The translations under genes and the position numbers were made by a program. This document shows positions 54,894 through 63,700 of a stretch of DNA of 64,000 bases, one piece after another. The notes beneath the pieces are model-generated. The model worked only from the letters and a program-made list of their open reading frames with translations. It was not told the origin of the DNA and searched no databases. The DNA is taken from assembly GCA_016213625.1 (NCBI GenBank), contig JACQZZ010000103.1:1-64000 (forward strand). Direction: 5' to 3'. The DNA is from Actinomycetota bacterium (GTDB lineage Bacteria > Actinomycetota > Acidimicrobiia > Acidimicrobiales > Ilumatobacteraceae). Position 1 is the first letter of the stretch, and every line of letters starts with the position of its first letter.

Positions 54894-55664
54894 ATGAGTG
54901 TTCGCATCATCGAGTCATCGCTCGCCCACCCGCAGAACCGCCGAGGCACTGCCGTGTCGGCGACTGCGCATCTCGACACGTTCCCACCGGTGCTGATGGC
55001 CGCGTTCGGCGAGCGATGGTTCGAGGAGGGCTGTCTGTCACTCGAGTTCCGGTCGGTCACCGACCACTGCGACCCGGTTCGTGCCGGCCTGGTGGTCGAC
55101 GACACCGGCGTCGCAGCCGCGTCGCTCGTCACGCCCGAGGGCGTGGTGGTGGCCGACGGCACTGCGGCAGTCGGCCGCGAAGCGTCGCGATCGATGCTCG
55201 CCGCACCCCGTGGCGACGACACGCGGGACATCGCCCCGGCGCTCGTCCACTGCCCGTCCATCGCGCAGTCACGGCGCATCGTCGATGGGCTGATCGCCTC
55301 ACCGATCGAGTGGTACCACGGGCCGTCCCCGTGGGGTCCGTCGGTCACCGCGCCGAGCAGCGTGATCGAGATGTTCTCGCAGGTGGCCGAGGCGCACCTC
55401 ACGTCGGACACCGCCGGCGTCATCACCGCAGTGGAGATCCGCTATCACGGCGAACCCATCGTGTGCGACACCGAGTACGCGGTGGAAGGACGGCTGGCGA
55501 GAGTGGACGGAGCACCGAACCACGACGTGCTGTGGTGCGACATGACCGCGAGCGACGAACAGGGTTACGTCGTGGCAAGTGCGCGAGTACTCGCCGAGTT
55601 CCCTAGGGCTGCAACTCCAAGCCCTCGAGGCGATCGTTCTCGCGCCACTGTTCGAGCACTCTGA
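54894..55664 (+). CDS. Protein of unknown function, possibly double hot-dog fold
   Basis: A 256-residue protein from an ATG at 54894 with a strong GGAGG ribosome site. The order of segments (RSVTDHCDPVRAGLVVDDTGVAAASLVTPEGVVVADGTAAVG and later AVEIRYHGEPIVCDTEYAVEGRLARVDGAPNHDVLWCDMTASDEQGYVVASARVLAEFP) resembles a pair of hot-dog modules of the thioesterase/dehydratase type; this is a low-confidence structural guess. The last 62 bases overlap the convergent monooxygenase gene. Confidence 0.6.
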   Translation: MSVRIIESSLAHPQNRRGTAVSATAHLDTFPPVLMAAFGERWFEEGCLSLEFRSVTDHCDPVRAGLVVDDTGVAAASLVTPEGVVVADGTAAVGREASRSMLAAPRGDDTRDIAPALVHCPSIAQSRRIVDGLIASPIEWYHGPSPWGPSVTAPSSVIEMFSQVAEAHLTSDTAGVITAVEIRYHGEPIVCDTEYAVEGRLARVDGAPNHDVLWCDMTASDEQGYVVASARVLAEFPRAATPSPRGDRSRATVRAL

Positions 55665-57384
55665 TGAACGCCGGTGAGCCGGCTCCATAGCTGCCGTTGC
55701 GCACGGTGCGATCGGCGGGCCTGCCCTCGTTGTTGTAGTAGCCCGGCGTGCACGCCTCCAGGAACTTCACGTTGTACTGGGCCATGTCGACGATGGTCTG
55801 CACCCACGCGTCCTCGGCCTCCTGCGTGGCCTCCACCAGCGTGACACCACTGCGCTGCACCTTGTCGAGCACGTAGGCGAGGTGCTTGCTCTGCTCGTCG
55901 AGCATGTGCGGGAAGTTCGCGGAGAAGCCCGATTGCACCACACTGACGATGAAGCAGTTGGGGAAGCCGCGGCTGAAGAAGCCGTGGTACGTCGCCGCGC
56001 CGTTGGCCCACTTCTCGGTGAGGGTGATGCCGTCGCGACCATGCACCTCGTAACCCGCGCGACGCGTGTACTCGGTGCCCACCTCGAAGCCGGTGGCGTA
56101 CACCAGGCAGTCGAGGTCGAACTGCTGACCGTTCACCACCACGCCGCGCTCGTTGATCTCCTGCACGCCCTTGCCGTCGGTGTCGACGAGGGTGACGTTC
56201 GGACGGTTGAACGTGGGCAGGTAGTCGTCGTGGAAGCAGGGGCGCTTGCAGAACTGGCGATACCACGGCTTCAGCGCCTCGGCCATGACGGGGTCGAGCA
56301 CGATCTCGTCGACACGAGCGCGGATCTGTTCCATCTTCTCGAAGTCGGCCAGCTCCATCGTGCGGGCGATGCCGTCGGGCGTCATCTCGCCCTGACCCTT
56401 GCGCATGCGGATGAGCAGGTTGCCGATGATGTCGGTCCAGCCGTCGTTCACCAGGTCCTCGGCCTCGGGGATGCCCGACACGAGGTTGTTGAAGTTGTCC
56501 ATCCGGCGGCGGTGCCAACCGGGTTCGAGGCTCGCCGCCCAGTCGGGGTCGGTGGGCCGGTCGTTGCGCACGTCGATGCTGCTGGGCGTGCGCTGGAACA
56601 CGTACAGATGCTTGGCCCCTGCGCCGAGGTGCGGCACGCACTGCACCGCGGTGGCCCCGGTGCCGATGATGCCGACCACCTTGTCGCTCAACCGATCGAG
56701 CCCGCCGCTGGCATCGCCACCGGTGTACTCGTAGTCCCAGCGACTGGTGTGGAACGAGTGGCCCTCATAGCGTTCGATGCCGGGGATACCGGGCAGCTTG
56801 GGCCGGTGCAGCGGGCCGTTCGCCATCACCACGAAGCGGGCACGCATGCGGTCGCCGCGGTTGGTGCTGATGACCCAGCGGCGGTCGGCGTCGTCCCACG
56901 TGAGGTCGGTGACCTCCGTGCTCAGGCAGGCGTTGTCGTAGAGGCGGAAGTGGCGAGCGATGTTGCGGCTGTGCTCGAGGATCTCGGGCGCCGTGGCGTA
57001 CTTGCGGCTGGGCATGAAGCCCACTTCCTCCAACAGCGGCAGGTACACGTAGCTCTCGATGTCGCACGCGGCACCCGGGTAGCGGTTCCAGTACCAGGTG
57101 CCCCCGACGTCGCCGCCCTTCTCGATGATGCGCAGGTCTTCCACGCCGGCCTCGCGCAGACGCGCGCCCACCAGCAGGCCACCGAAGCCGCCACCGATGA
57201 TGGCCACCTCCACCTCGTCGAAGAGCGCTGGGCGTTCCTGCACCTCCACGTAGGGGTCGTCGAGATAGTGGGCGAACTGCCCCTTCATCTCCACGTACTG
57301 CTCGTTGGCGTCGCCGCGCAGTCGCTTGTCGCGCTCGCTGCGGTACCTGTCGCGCAGCAGATCGGGATCGAACGTCTCGGTCAT
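55603..57384 (-). CDS. Flavin-containing (Baeyer-Villiger-type) monooxygenase
   Basis: A 593-residue FAD/NADPH enzyme inserting oxygen into ketones or S/N substrates. An FAD Rossmann motif (VAIIGGGFGGLLVGARLREAG, ~residue 58), the fingerprint YEGHSFHTSRWD (BVMO F-x-G-x-x-x-H-x-x-x-W-D pattern) and the NADPH Rossmann motif (VVGIIGTGATAVQ) are present. The start is the ATG at 57384, six codons after the longer frame's start. It is divergent from the SRPBCC gene. Confidence 0.93.
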   Translation of the reverse strand: MTETFDPDLLRDRYRSERDKRLRGDANEQYVEMKGQFAHYLDDPYVEVQERPALFDEVEVAIIGGGFGGLLVGARLREAGVEDLRIIEKGGDVGGTWYWNRYPGAACDIESYVYLPLLEEVGFMPSRKYATAPEILEHSRNIARHFRLYDNACLSTEVTDLTWDDADRRWVISTNRGDRMRARFVVMANGPLHRPKLPGIPGIERYEGHSFHTSRWDYEYTGGDASGGLDRLSDKVVGIIGTGATAVQCVPHLGAGAKHLYVFQRTPSSIDVRNDRPTDPDWAASLEPGWHRRRMDNFNNLVSGIPEAEDLVNDGWTDIIGNLLIRMRKGQGEMTPDGIARTMELADFEKMEQIRARVDEIVLDPVMAEALKPWYRQFCKRPCFHDDYLPTFNRPNVTLVDTDGKGVQEINERGVVVNGQQFDLDCLVYATGFEVGTEYTRRAGYEVHGRDGITLTEKWANGAATYHGFFSRGFPNCFIVSVVQSGFSANFPHMLDEQSKHLAYVLDKVQRSGVTLVEATQEAEDAWVQTIVDMAQYNVKFLEACTPGYYNNEGRPADRTVRNGSYGAGSPAFIRVLEQWRENDRLEGLELQP

Positions 57385-57446
57385 GGTGGTGCACCCCCGC
57401 ACGGGATTGTGGCAGCCCGTCGGTTCGCCGGTCGTACGCTGCGCAC

Positions 57447-57908
57447 ATGAGTGATCTCAGCACCGGCAGCGCCTCCGTCGTCGTCCATCGTCCGCCCGTC
57501 GATGTGTGGGCCGTGTTGGCCGATGTCACGCGGATGGGCGAATGGAGTCCCGAGTGCGTCGCATGCCGATGGGTGGGCGACGCCACCGGCCCGGCCGTGG
57601 GCGCGAGCTTCGAGGGCGACAACGTCGCCAAGGTGGGAGGTCGCGTGATGAAGCGCTGGACCACCACCTCGCTGGTCACCGCGTGCGAGCCCGGTGCCGT
57701 GTTCGAGTTCGTCGCCGAGGGCTACACCACCTGGCGCTACGAGTTCACCGCGGAGGGCGATGGCACACGGGTCACCGAACGGTTCTCCTATGTGCCGAAG
57801 GGCTTCCAGGGGTTCATGTACGACACGGTTCTACGTCGGCGGTCGATGATGACCAAGGGCATGCAGGCGACGCTCGAACGGGCAAAGGCCGCCATCGAAG
57901 CGAGCTGA
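57447..57908 (+). CDS. SRPBCC (START-like) family protein
   Basis: A 153-residue helix-grip protein of the polyketide cyclase/dehydrase superfamily: ASVVVHRPPVDVWAVLADVTRMGEWSPECVACRWVGD, ...EFVAEGYTTWRYEFTAEGDGTRVTERFSYV. It probably binds a hydrophobic ligand. Same strand as the LLM gene 18 bases downstream. Confidence 0.88.
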   Translation: MSDLSTGSASVVVHRPPVDVWAVLADVTRMGEWSPECVACRWVGDATGPAVGASFEGDNVAKVGGRVMKRWTTTSLVTACEPGAVFEFVAEGYTTWRYEFTAEGDGTRVTERFSYVPKGFQGFMYDTVLRRRSMMTKGMQATLERAKAAIEAS

Positions 57909-57926
57909 GGGTGCCAGACTGACCCG

Positions 57927-58805
57927 GTGCCCCATGACCTGAAGTTCGGCTGGCTGAGTCCCGTGATCGGCAATCGGTGGAGCGACCACCAGCCGATCGT
58001 CGTGTACCAGGACCAGCACATCCTCCCCACGGCCCTCCCCCACTTCGACTCGGTGTGGATCGCCGACCACTTCTACGGGTTCGACGCCAAGACCGACCCG
58101 TTCCTGGAGGCGTGGACCACGCTCACCTGGCTGGCCGCCCGCTACCCCGACGTGGAGTTGTGCCATCACGTGCTCGGCCACGGCTACCGGCCACCGGCGC
58201 TCACCGCGAAGATGGCCGCCACCCTGCAGGTGCTGTCGGGCGGTCGGTTCATCCTGGGCATCGGCGCCGGCTGGCGCGACGACGAGTACCGCGCCTACGG
58301 CTACGACTTCCCGAAACCATCGGTGCGATTCGCCCAACTGGAAGAGGTGATCACCATCTGCCGACTGATGTGGACCGAGGACGAACCCTCCTTCGAGGGC
58401 ACGTACTTCCGCATCGACGGCGCATCGGCACCGCCCCTGCCGAACCCCGTGCCACGCGTGTGCATCGGTGCGAGCGGCGAGCAGATCGGGCTACCGATGG
58501 TCGGTCGTCTGGCCGACCTGTGGAATGGCTGGTACCGGGGTGACGACGACTGGAACCGGCGCATCGGCATCGTGCGCGCGTCGGCGGAGAGGGCCGGGCG
58601 CGACCCCGGAGCCATCGAGATCACCAACACGGTGGAGAAGGCACTGCCCGAGACCGACGCCGAGTCCGAGCAACTCGTCGAACTGTTGCGCCACCGCCAG
58701 TCGCTGGGCATCACCCACTTCGTGATGGACTTCGGACACCCGCAGTCCACCGAGCCGGTCCTGCGATTCGCGGAGCAGGTGATCGCCCCGTTGAGGGCCG
58801 GCTGA
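57927..58805 (+). CDS. LLM-class (F420/FMN-dependent) oxidoreductase
   Basis: A 292-residue luciferase-like TIM-barrel protein (FDSVWIADHFYGFD, CHHVLGHGYRPPALTAKMAATLQVLSGGRFILGIGAGWRDDEYRAYGYDFP, LEEVITICRLMW). In actinobacteria these usually use F420, but FMN cannot be excluded. It starts at a GTG and its TGA shares its last base with the ATG of the acetyltransferase gene. Confidence 0.93.
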   Translation: MPHDLKFGWLSPVIGNRWSDHQPIVVYQDQHILPTALPHFDSVWIADHFYGFDAKTDPFLEAWTTLTWLAARYPDVELCHHVLGHGYRPPALTAKMAATLQVLSGGRFILGIGAGWRDDEYRAYGYDFPKPSVRFAQLEEVITICRLMWTEDEPSFEGTYFRIDGASAPPLPNPVPRVCIGASGEQIGLPMVGRLADLWNGWYRGDDDWNRRIGIVRASAERAGRDPGAIEITNTVEKALPETDAESEQLVELLRHRQSLGITHFVMDFGHPQSTEPVLRFAEQVIAPLRAG

Positions 58806-60013
58806 TGGATCTCGTCGTCCGCCCCGCCGAACCCGACGAGCTCCGCGACGTGGCCAACGCCATGCGAGTGGGGCTGCTCAACGCACACGTGGGTGACGAG
58901 GAATGGGACAAGTGGCGACTGGGGTGGGAGACAGGTCACCTCGCCATCGGCGCCTGGGACGGTGATCTGTGCGTCGGACACGCCGGGGCGTTCCACTTCG
59001 ACACGCTCGTGCCCGGTGGTGCATGGCTGCCCACCGCCGGCATCACCCGCGTGGGCGTGCTGCCCACGCACACCCGGCGCGGCCTGCTCACGCGCATGAT
59101 GCGCCGCCTGCTCGACGACGAGCGGGCTGACGGCAAGGTGCTGTCCAGCCTGCGCGCCAGCGAGGCGGTCATCTACCCACGCTTCGGGTTCGGCCTCGCC
59201 GGTGAAGCCGTCAGTGTGCTGGTGCACCCCCACCGGGTGGCGTCGGTGAGCGGTGCGGCGCCTGGCTCGATGCGCCTGCTCCCACCCGACGATGTCCTGT
59301 CGACCATCCCCGACATCTACCGTCGATCCTGCCAACGGCCCGGCGCGCTGTCGCGCAGCGAGTTCGTCTGGACTCGTGTGCTGAAGGACGCGGCGGATGC
59401 CGAGAAGGCCACGTTCGTCGTGGTGCACACCGCCCCCGACGGCGTGGACGACGGCTACGCGATGTATTCGGTCGAGTGGACCGACCGGTCGTTCGCCGAC
59501 AACGTCGGCGCGTGCGACCTGTTCGATCTGTTCGGCACCACCCCCGCTGTCGAGTTGGCCTTGTGGCAGTACATGGTGAACATCAGCCTGCTGCGCAGCA
59601 TCGAGGTGGAGAACCGGCCGCTCGACGACATCGTGCGGCTCGCCATCCCCGACTTCCGCGCCTACGAGGTCAAGCAGCGGTGGGACGAGCAATGGATGCG
59701 ACTGCTGCAGGTGGAGGCCGCGCTCTCTGCGCGCACCTACCGCGACGGGTCACCCGTCACCATCGCGGTCGACGATCCCTGGTATCCGGAGAACTGCGCG
59801 ACGTTCCGCATCGGTGCCGACGGGGTGCGGCGAACCGACGCCACCGCGGAACTAATCGCACCCATCGAGGCGGTGAGCGCCGCCTACATGGGCGCGATGT
59901 CGTGGACCGACCTGCTGTCCACCGGTCGGGTCTCCGGCGATCGACAGGCGGCGGCACGAGCCGACGTGCTGTTCGCCCAACGTCCCACCACCTGGTCGGG
60001 AACGTTCTTCTAG
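58805..60013 (+). CDS. Eis-like GNAT N-acetyltransferase
   Basis: A 402-residue protein, exactly the size of the Eis family: a GNAT acetyl-CoA site (TRVGVLPTHTRRGLLTRMMRRLLDDERADG), a second degenerate GNAT module and an SCP-like C-terminal domain. Eis enzymes acetylate amines of aminoglycosides and protein lysines. The last residues FF (C-terminal carboxylate) match the Eis catalytic C-terminus. It overlaps the LLM gene by one base. Confidence 0.9.
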   Translation: MDLVVRPAEPDELRDVANAMRVGLLNAHVGDEEWDKWRLGWETGHLAIGAWDGDLCVGHAGAFHFDTLVPGGAWLPTAGITRVGVLPTHTRRGLLTRMMRRLLDDERADGKVLSSLRASEAVIYPRFGFGLAGEAVSVLVHPHRVASVSGAAPGSMRLLPPDDVLSTIPDIYRRSCQRPGALSRSEFVWTRVLKDAADAEKATFVVVHTAPDGVDDGYAMYSVEWTDRSFADNVGACDLFDLFGTTPAVELALWQYMVNISLLRSIEVENRPLDDIVRLAIPDFRAYEVKQRWDEQWMRLLQVEAALSARTYRDGSPVTIAVDDPWYPENCATFRIGADGVRRTDATAELIAPIEAVSAAYMGAMSWTDLLSTGRVSGDRQAAARADVLFAQRPTTWSGTFF

Positions 60014-60951
60014 GCCTGCGGCCGCCAGGCGTCGCCCAGCTCGGAGGCGAACGGCGGCTGCGCTCCCACGCGCGTGCAGCTGATGGCCGCGACGTGCACG
60101 GCAGCGGTGACGGCGGCGGTGAGCGCCTCGACATCGCGCAGATCCGCTCGGCCGAGTTGGGCTTGCTGCCACCACGCGGCAAAGGCGCCACCGAACGAGT
60201 CGCCGGCACCGATGGTGTCGACCACCTGCACACGCGGCACCGGCACGTCCACCCGTTCGCCGTCGAGGCGAACGCGCACTGCGTCGCCGCCGTCGGTGTG
60301 GAGCACCACGGTGGCGCCACCGGACAGCAGCGACTGAACACCCGCCTCGTGGTCGCCGGGGGCGATGAACTCCAGGTCGTCGGTGCTCACCTTCACCACG
60401 TCGGCCCGCGCGCCCATGCGCGCCAGCCGCGGCAGGTACGCCGAGCGGTCGGGGGTGACCCGGGGTCGGCAGTTCGGGTCGAGCAGCACCAGCAGATCGT
60501 CGGGCGCCGCGGCCACGAGTCGCTCCATCGTGGCGGCCATCGGCTCGAGCACCATCCCGAGCGTGCCCACGTGGAAAATGCGCGTGCCGGCCGGCAGCAC
60601 GGCGTCGGCCACGGTGGGCGCCGACGTGTGGTCGAGGTAGAAGTGGTAGGTCGCGGAGCCGGACTCGTCGAGCTCTGCGGCGGCGAGCGTGGTGGGGTAC
60701 TCGGTGCGTTGCACCAGCGAGGTGTCCACGCCGTCGGCGGCCAGTTGGGCCAGCAGCAGCCGACCGAACCGATCGTCGGAGAGCGCACCCAGGAACGACA
60801 CCGGGCTGCCCAATCGACCGGCCGCGCGTGCGGCGTTGAACGGGCCACCTCCGAGCTTGGCGACCACCTGACCCAGCGGGTCGATGACAAGGTCGACCAG
60901 TGCTTCTCCACCCACGACGATCACGGGCGGCAGGCTACTGTCTTCGTTCAT
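60010..60951 (-). CDS. PfkB-family carbohydrate kinase
   Basis: A 313-residue ribokinase-like sugar kinase: GGEALVDLVIDPLG and GGGPFNAARAAGRLG at the N-terminus and the ATP/anion-hole motif DTIGAGDSFGGAFAAWW (catalytic Asp ~residue 255) at the C-terminus. The substrate is likely a fructose- or ribose-type sugar. The start is the ATG at 60951, which overlaps the ATG of the divergent gene inside one CATG. It overlaps the 3' end of the Eis-like gene by four bases. Confidence 0.93.
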   Translation of the reverse strand: MNEDSSLPPVIVVGGEALVDLVIDPLGQVVAKLGGGPFNAARAAGRLGSPVSFLGALSDDRFGRLLLAQLAADGVDTSLVQRTEYPTTLAAAELDESGSATYHFYLDHTSAPTVADAVLPAGTRIFHVGTLGMVLEPMAATMERLVAAAPDDLLVLLDPNCRPRVTPDRSAYLPRLARMGARADVVKVSTDDLEFIAPGDHEAGVQSLLSGGATVVLHTDGGDAVRVRLDGERVDVPVPRVQVVDTIGAGDSFGGAFAAWWQQAQLGRADLRDVEALTAAVTAAVHVAAISCTRVGAQPPFASELGDAWRPQA

Positions 60952-61609
60952 GTCCGATCTCGTCCGCACACTCATCCTGTGCGGCATCCTCAGTGGCACG
61001 CAGCCGGTCACGGTGATGGGCCTGCTGCTGGTGATGGCCGGCGGTCAAGGTTCGAAGCGCAAGGGATTGGCCTATCTGGCGGGCGCGTTCCTCGTGGAGT
61101 CCAGCATTCTGTTGTTCTCCGCGCTGGTCCTCGGCGACAGCGTCAGCAACGCTTCCATCCCCGGTCGCCTGTTCCTCATCATCCGACTCACCCTCGGCGT
61201 GCTCCTCCTCGTGGTCGGCATCCGCATGCGCAAGCCACCGAAGGAACCGGCGCCGGAGATCCCGAAGTCGCTCGAGAAGCTGCAGGGGATGGGCCCCGGC
61301 AAAGCGTTCATCGCCGGTCTGGCGTTGGCCGACTACCAGGGTCCGCTCATCGGGTCCATGGCGCTCGCCGCCGCGACGGTCGACCGCAGCGGACGCCTCG
61401 CTGCATGGGGCCTGTACACCCTGCTCGCCACCGGCATTCCGTTCGCCATCTACATCGCCGTGCTCCGCTCGCAGCGGGCCATGGACAAGATGAACAGCGC
61501 CACCGGCTGGGTGATGAAGAACCGCCGCAAGATCGTGAGCTGGTTCGGCATCGTGATGGGCACGTTGCTCGTGGGCGACGCGATGTTGGGCTGGATCTTC
61601 AAGGGCTAA
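60950..61609 (+). CDS. GAP-family (Sap-like) membrane protein
   Basis: A 219-residue protein with about six membrane segments (LILCGILSGTQPVTVMGLLLVMAGG, AYLAGAFLVESSILLFSALVLG, LFLIIRLTLGVLLLVVGIRM, AFIAGLALADYQGPLIGSMALAAATV, WFGIVMGTLLVGDAMLGW). It resembles the GAP family, including mycobacterial Sap proteins linked to export of glycolipids; role here unknown. Its ATG shares two bases with the divergent kinase ATG. Confidence 0.8.
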   Translation: MSDLVRTLILCGILSGTQPVTVMGLLLVMAGGQGSKRKGLAYLAGAFLVESSILLFSALVLGDSVSNASIPGRLFLIIRLTLGVLLLVVGIRMRKPPKEPAPEIPKSLEKLQGMGPGKAFIAGLALADYQGPLIGSMALAAATVDRSGRLAAWGLYTLLATGIPFAIYIAVLRSQRAMDKMNSATGWVMKNRRKIVSWFGIVMGTLLVGDAMLGWIFKG

Positions 61610-61619
61610 CGTCGGCCGG

Positions 61620-61889
61620 GTGCCGAGGATCGCCTTCACCTCGAACCTGCGTCGCCACGTCGACTGTCCTCCTGCCGAGGTGCAGGGCGCCACGGTCGCT
61701 GAGTGTCTCGCCGCGTACTTCGCGGTGCAGCCACAGGTGCGCACCTATGTGCTCGACGACCAGGCCCGGGTGCGCCGGCACGTGGCCGTGTTCGTCGGGG
61801 GCGAGCAGATCCGCGACCCACGCTCCCAATCCGATCCGGTGACCGCCGACACCGAGATCACCGTGATGCAGGCCCTGTCAGGAGGATGA
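61620..61889 (+). CDS. MoaD/ThiS-like ubiquitin-fold protein
   Basis: An 89-residue beta-grasp protein ending in the diglycine SGG (MQALSGG), the site of adenylation/thiocarboxylation in sulfur carriers. The central VQGATVAECLAAYFAVQPQVRTYVLDDQARVRRHVAVFVGG is the MoaD-type core. It starts at a GTG and its TGA overlaps the start region of the BNR gene. It may carry sulfur or be attached to partners; no E1-like gene is in view. Confidence 0.88.
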   Translation: MPRIAFTSNLRRHVDCPPAEVQGATVAECLAAYFAVQPQVRTYVLDDQARVRRHVAVFVGGEQIRDPRSQSDPVTADTEITVMQALSGG

Positions 61890-61891
61890 CC

Positions 61892-62995
61892 ATGTCGTTG
61901 TTGGTGGGTACCAGGAAGGGTCTGTTCACACTCGATCGGGGCGCCGCCGGGTGGGACATCACCGACGTGTCGTTCCTCGGCGAGCCGGTCACCGCCGGGG
62001 TCGTCGGTCACGACGGCACCGAGTACGCCGCGCTCGGCACCGGGCACTTCGGCTCGCACATCTGGCGACGCTCACCCGGGGGTTCGTGGTCGGAGGTGGG
62101 AGCGCCCGCATACCCGCCGCGCCCGGACGACGCCACCGATGTGTCGCCCATGACACAGGAGCCGTGGCCGTGGACGGTGCAACTGCTGTGGACGCTGGAG
62201 AACGGCCCCGTCGAGCGACCCGACGAGCTGTGGTGCGGCACCATTCCCGGTGGCCTGTTCCGGTCACACGACCGCGGCGACACGTGGGAGCTCGTCCGCT
62301 CGTTGTGGGACATGCCCGAGCGCACGCAGTGGTTCGGCGGTGGCTACGACTTCCCTGGCATCCACAGCATCTCGTTCGATCCACGCTCGCCCGACACGCT
62401 GCTCATCGCCATCTCGTGCGGCGGTGCGTGGATCTCCGACGACGCCGGCGCCAGCTGGGCGCCCACGCACGGCATGCGCAACGAGTACATGCCACCGGGC
62501 GAGGAGTACACCCCCATCGTGCAGGACCCTCACCGAGTGGCCCGCTGTGTGGCGAATCCCGACATCGTGTGGAACCAACACCACAACGGCGTGTTCCGCT
62601 CTGTCGACGGAGGGCGCAACTGGACCGAGATCACCGAACGCCCGCCGGCCGTGTTCGGCTTCGCGGTGGTCGCGCACCCGACGAACCCCGATGTCGCCTG
62701 GTTCGTGCCCGCCGTGAAGGACGAGATGCGCGTGCCGGTCGGTGGCCGGTTGGTCGTCAGTCGCACCCGCGACGGCGGGAAGTCGTTCGACGTGCTGGGC
62801 GAGGGTCTGCCCGCCGAGCACGCGTACGACCTCGTGTATCGCCACGCGCTCGACGTCGATGCGACGGGTGAGGTGCTGGCCATGGGTTCCACGACCGGTT
62901 CGCTGTGGATCAGCGAAGATGGCGGCGACCACTGGGACGCCGCCGCACCGAACCTGCCGCCCATCCATTTCACTCGCTTCAAGGACGTTCTGTGA
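61892..62995 (+). CDS. BNR/sortilin-like beta-propeller protein
   Basis: A 367-residue beta-propeller of the exo-alpha-sialidase/VPS10 type with several Asp-box-like repeats (S/A-x-D-x-G-x-x-W: SHDRGDTWELV, SDDAGASWAPT, SVDGGRNWTEI, SEDGGDHWDAA). It has no signal peptide. GGAGG at 61881-61885 lies six bases before the ATG at 61892, so that ATG is preferred over the one at 61886. It is coupled to the MoaD-like gene. Confidence 0.88.
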   Translation: MSLLVGTRKGLFTLDRGAAGWDITDVSFLGEPVTAGVVGHDGTEYAALGTGHFGSHIWRRSPGGSWSEVGAPAYPPRPDDATDVSPMTQEPWPWTVQLLWTLENGPVERPDELWCGTIPGGLFRSHDRGDTWELVRSLWDMPERTQWFGGGYDFPGIHSISFDPRSPDTLLIAISCGGAWISDDAGASWAPTHGMRNEYMPPGEEYTPIVQDPHRVARCVANPDIVWNQHHNGVFRSVDGGRNWTEITERPPAVFGFAVVAHPTNPDVAWFVPAVKDEMRVPVGGRLVVSRTRDGGKSFDVLGEGLPAEHAYDLVYRHALDVDATGEVLAMGSTTGSLWISEDGGDHWDAAAPNLPPIHFTRFKDVL

Positions 62996-63672
62996 CGCAA
63001 CCCAACGGTGTGCACCACCTGGCCATCACCACGGCCGACATCAAGACCCAGATCGACTACTTCAACGACGTGCTCGGGTGCGAACTCGTGGCGTTGTACT
63101 GGATGCACGGCGTGCAGGGCGCGTGGCACGGCTTCATGAAGCTCAACGACGCGTCGTACGTGGCATTCGTGCAGATGGACGCCATCAAGGACATCGAACC
63201 GATCCCCGGCGTCACCCACGCCGGCAACGGCGGCGGCACGTCGGCCGCGGGCACCATGCAGCACGTCGCGTTCAACGTCGACACCTACGACGACCTGCTC
63301 GCCATGCGCGACCGCATCCGGTCGCGTGGCATCAACGTGATGGGGCCCATCCACCACGGCATGTGCGATTCCATCTACTTCGCAGGGCTGGAAGGGCTGA
63401 CGCTGGAAGTGGCCACGTCCACCGAGGCGATCGACGGCAATCACTGGATCGACCCGGAGGTGGTGGGGCTGGCGAACATCGACGCCGCCGAACTCGCCCG
63501 CTTCCGCGCGCCCGCTCCGTTCGAGCGTCCCGCCGAGGCCGTGCCGAACCCGCCGATCGATCCCACCAAGCCGCACATGGTGTACCAGCCCGCGGTGTAT
63601 CAGGCCATCATGTCGATGCCCGACGACGAGCTCGCCGATCGGTTCAGCGTCACCACGCCGCCAGTGCCCTGA
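62992..63672 (+). CDS. VOC (glyoxalase-like) dioxygenase-fold protein
   Basis: A 226-residue VOC protein: GVHHLAITTADIKTQIDYFNDVLGCELVALY, ...QHVAFNVDTYDDLLAMRDRIRSRGINVMGPIHHG...SIYFAGLEGLTLEVATSTEA. Metal-binding H and E are in place (HH in GVHHL, H in QHVAF, E in TLEVA), so it may be an active metalloenzyme. It starts at a GTG overlapping the BNR gene stop. Confidence 0.85.
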   Translation: MTQPNGVHHLAITTADIKTQIDYFNDVLGCELVALYWMHGVQGAWHGFMKLNDASYVAFVQMDAIKDIEPIPGVTHAGNGGGTSAAGTMQHVAFNVDTYDDLLAMRDRIRSRGINVMGPIHHGMCDSIYFAGLEGLTLEVATSTEAIDGNHWIDPEVVGLANIDAAELARFRAPAPFERPAEAVPNPPIDPTKPHMVYQPAVYQAIMSMPDDELADRFSVTTPPVP

Positions 63673-63700
63673 GACCCACCTCGGCATACAGTCATCAGCG

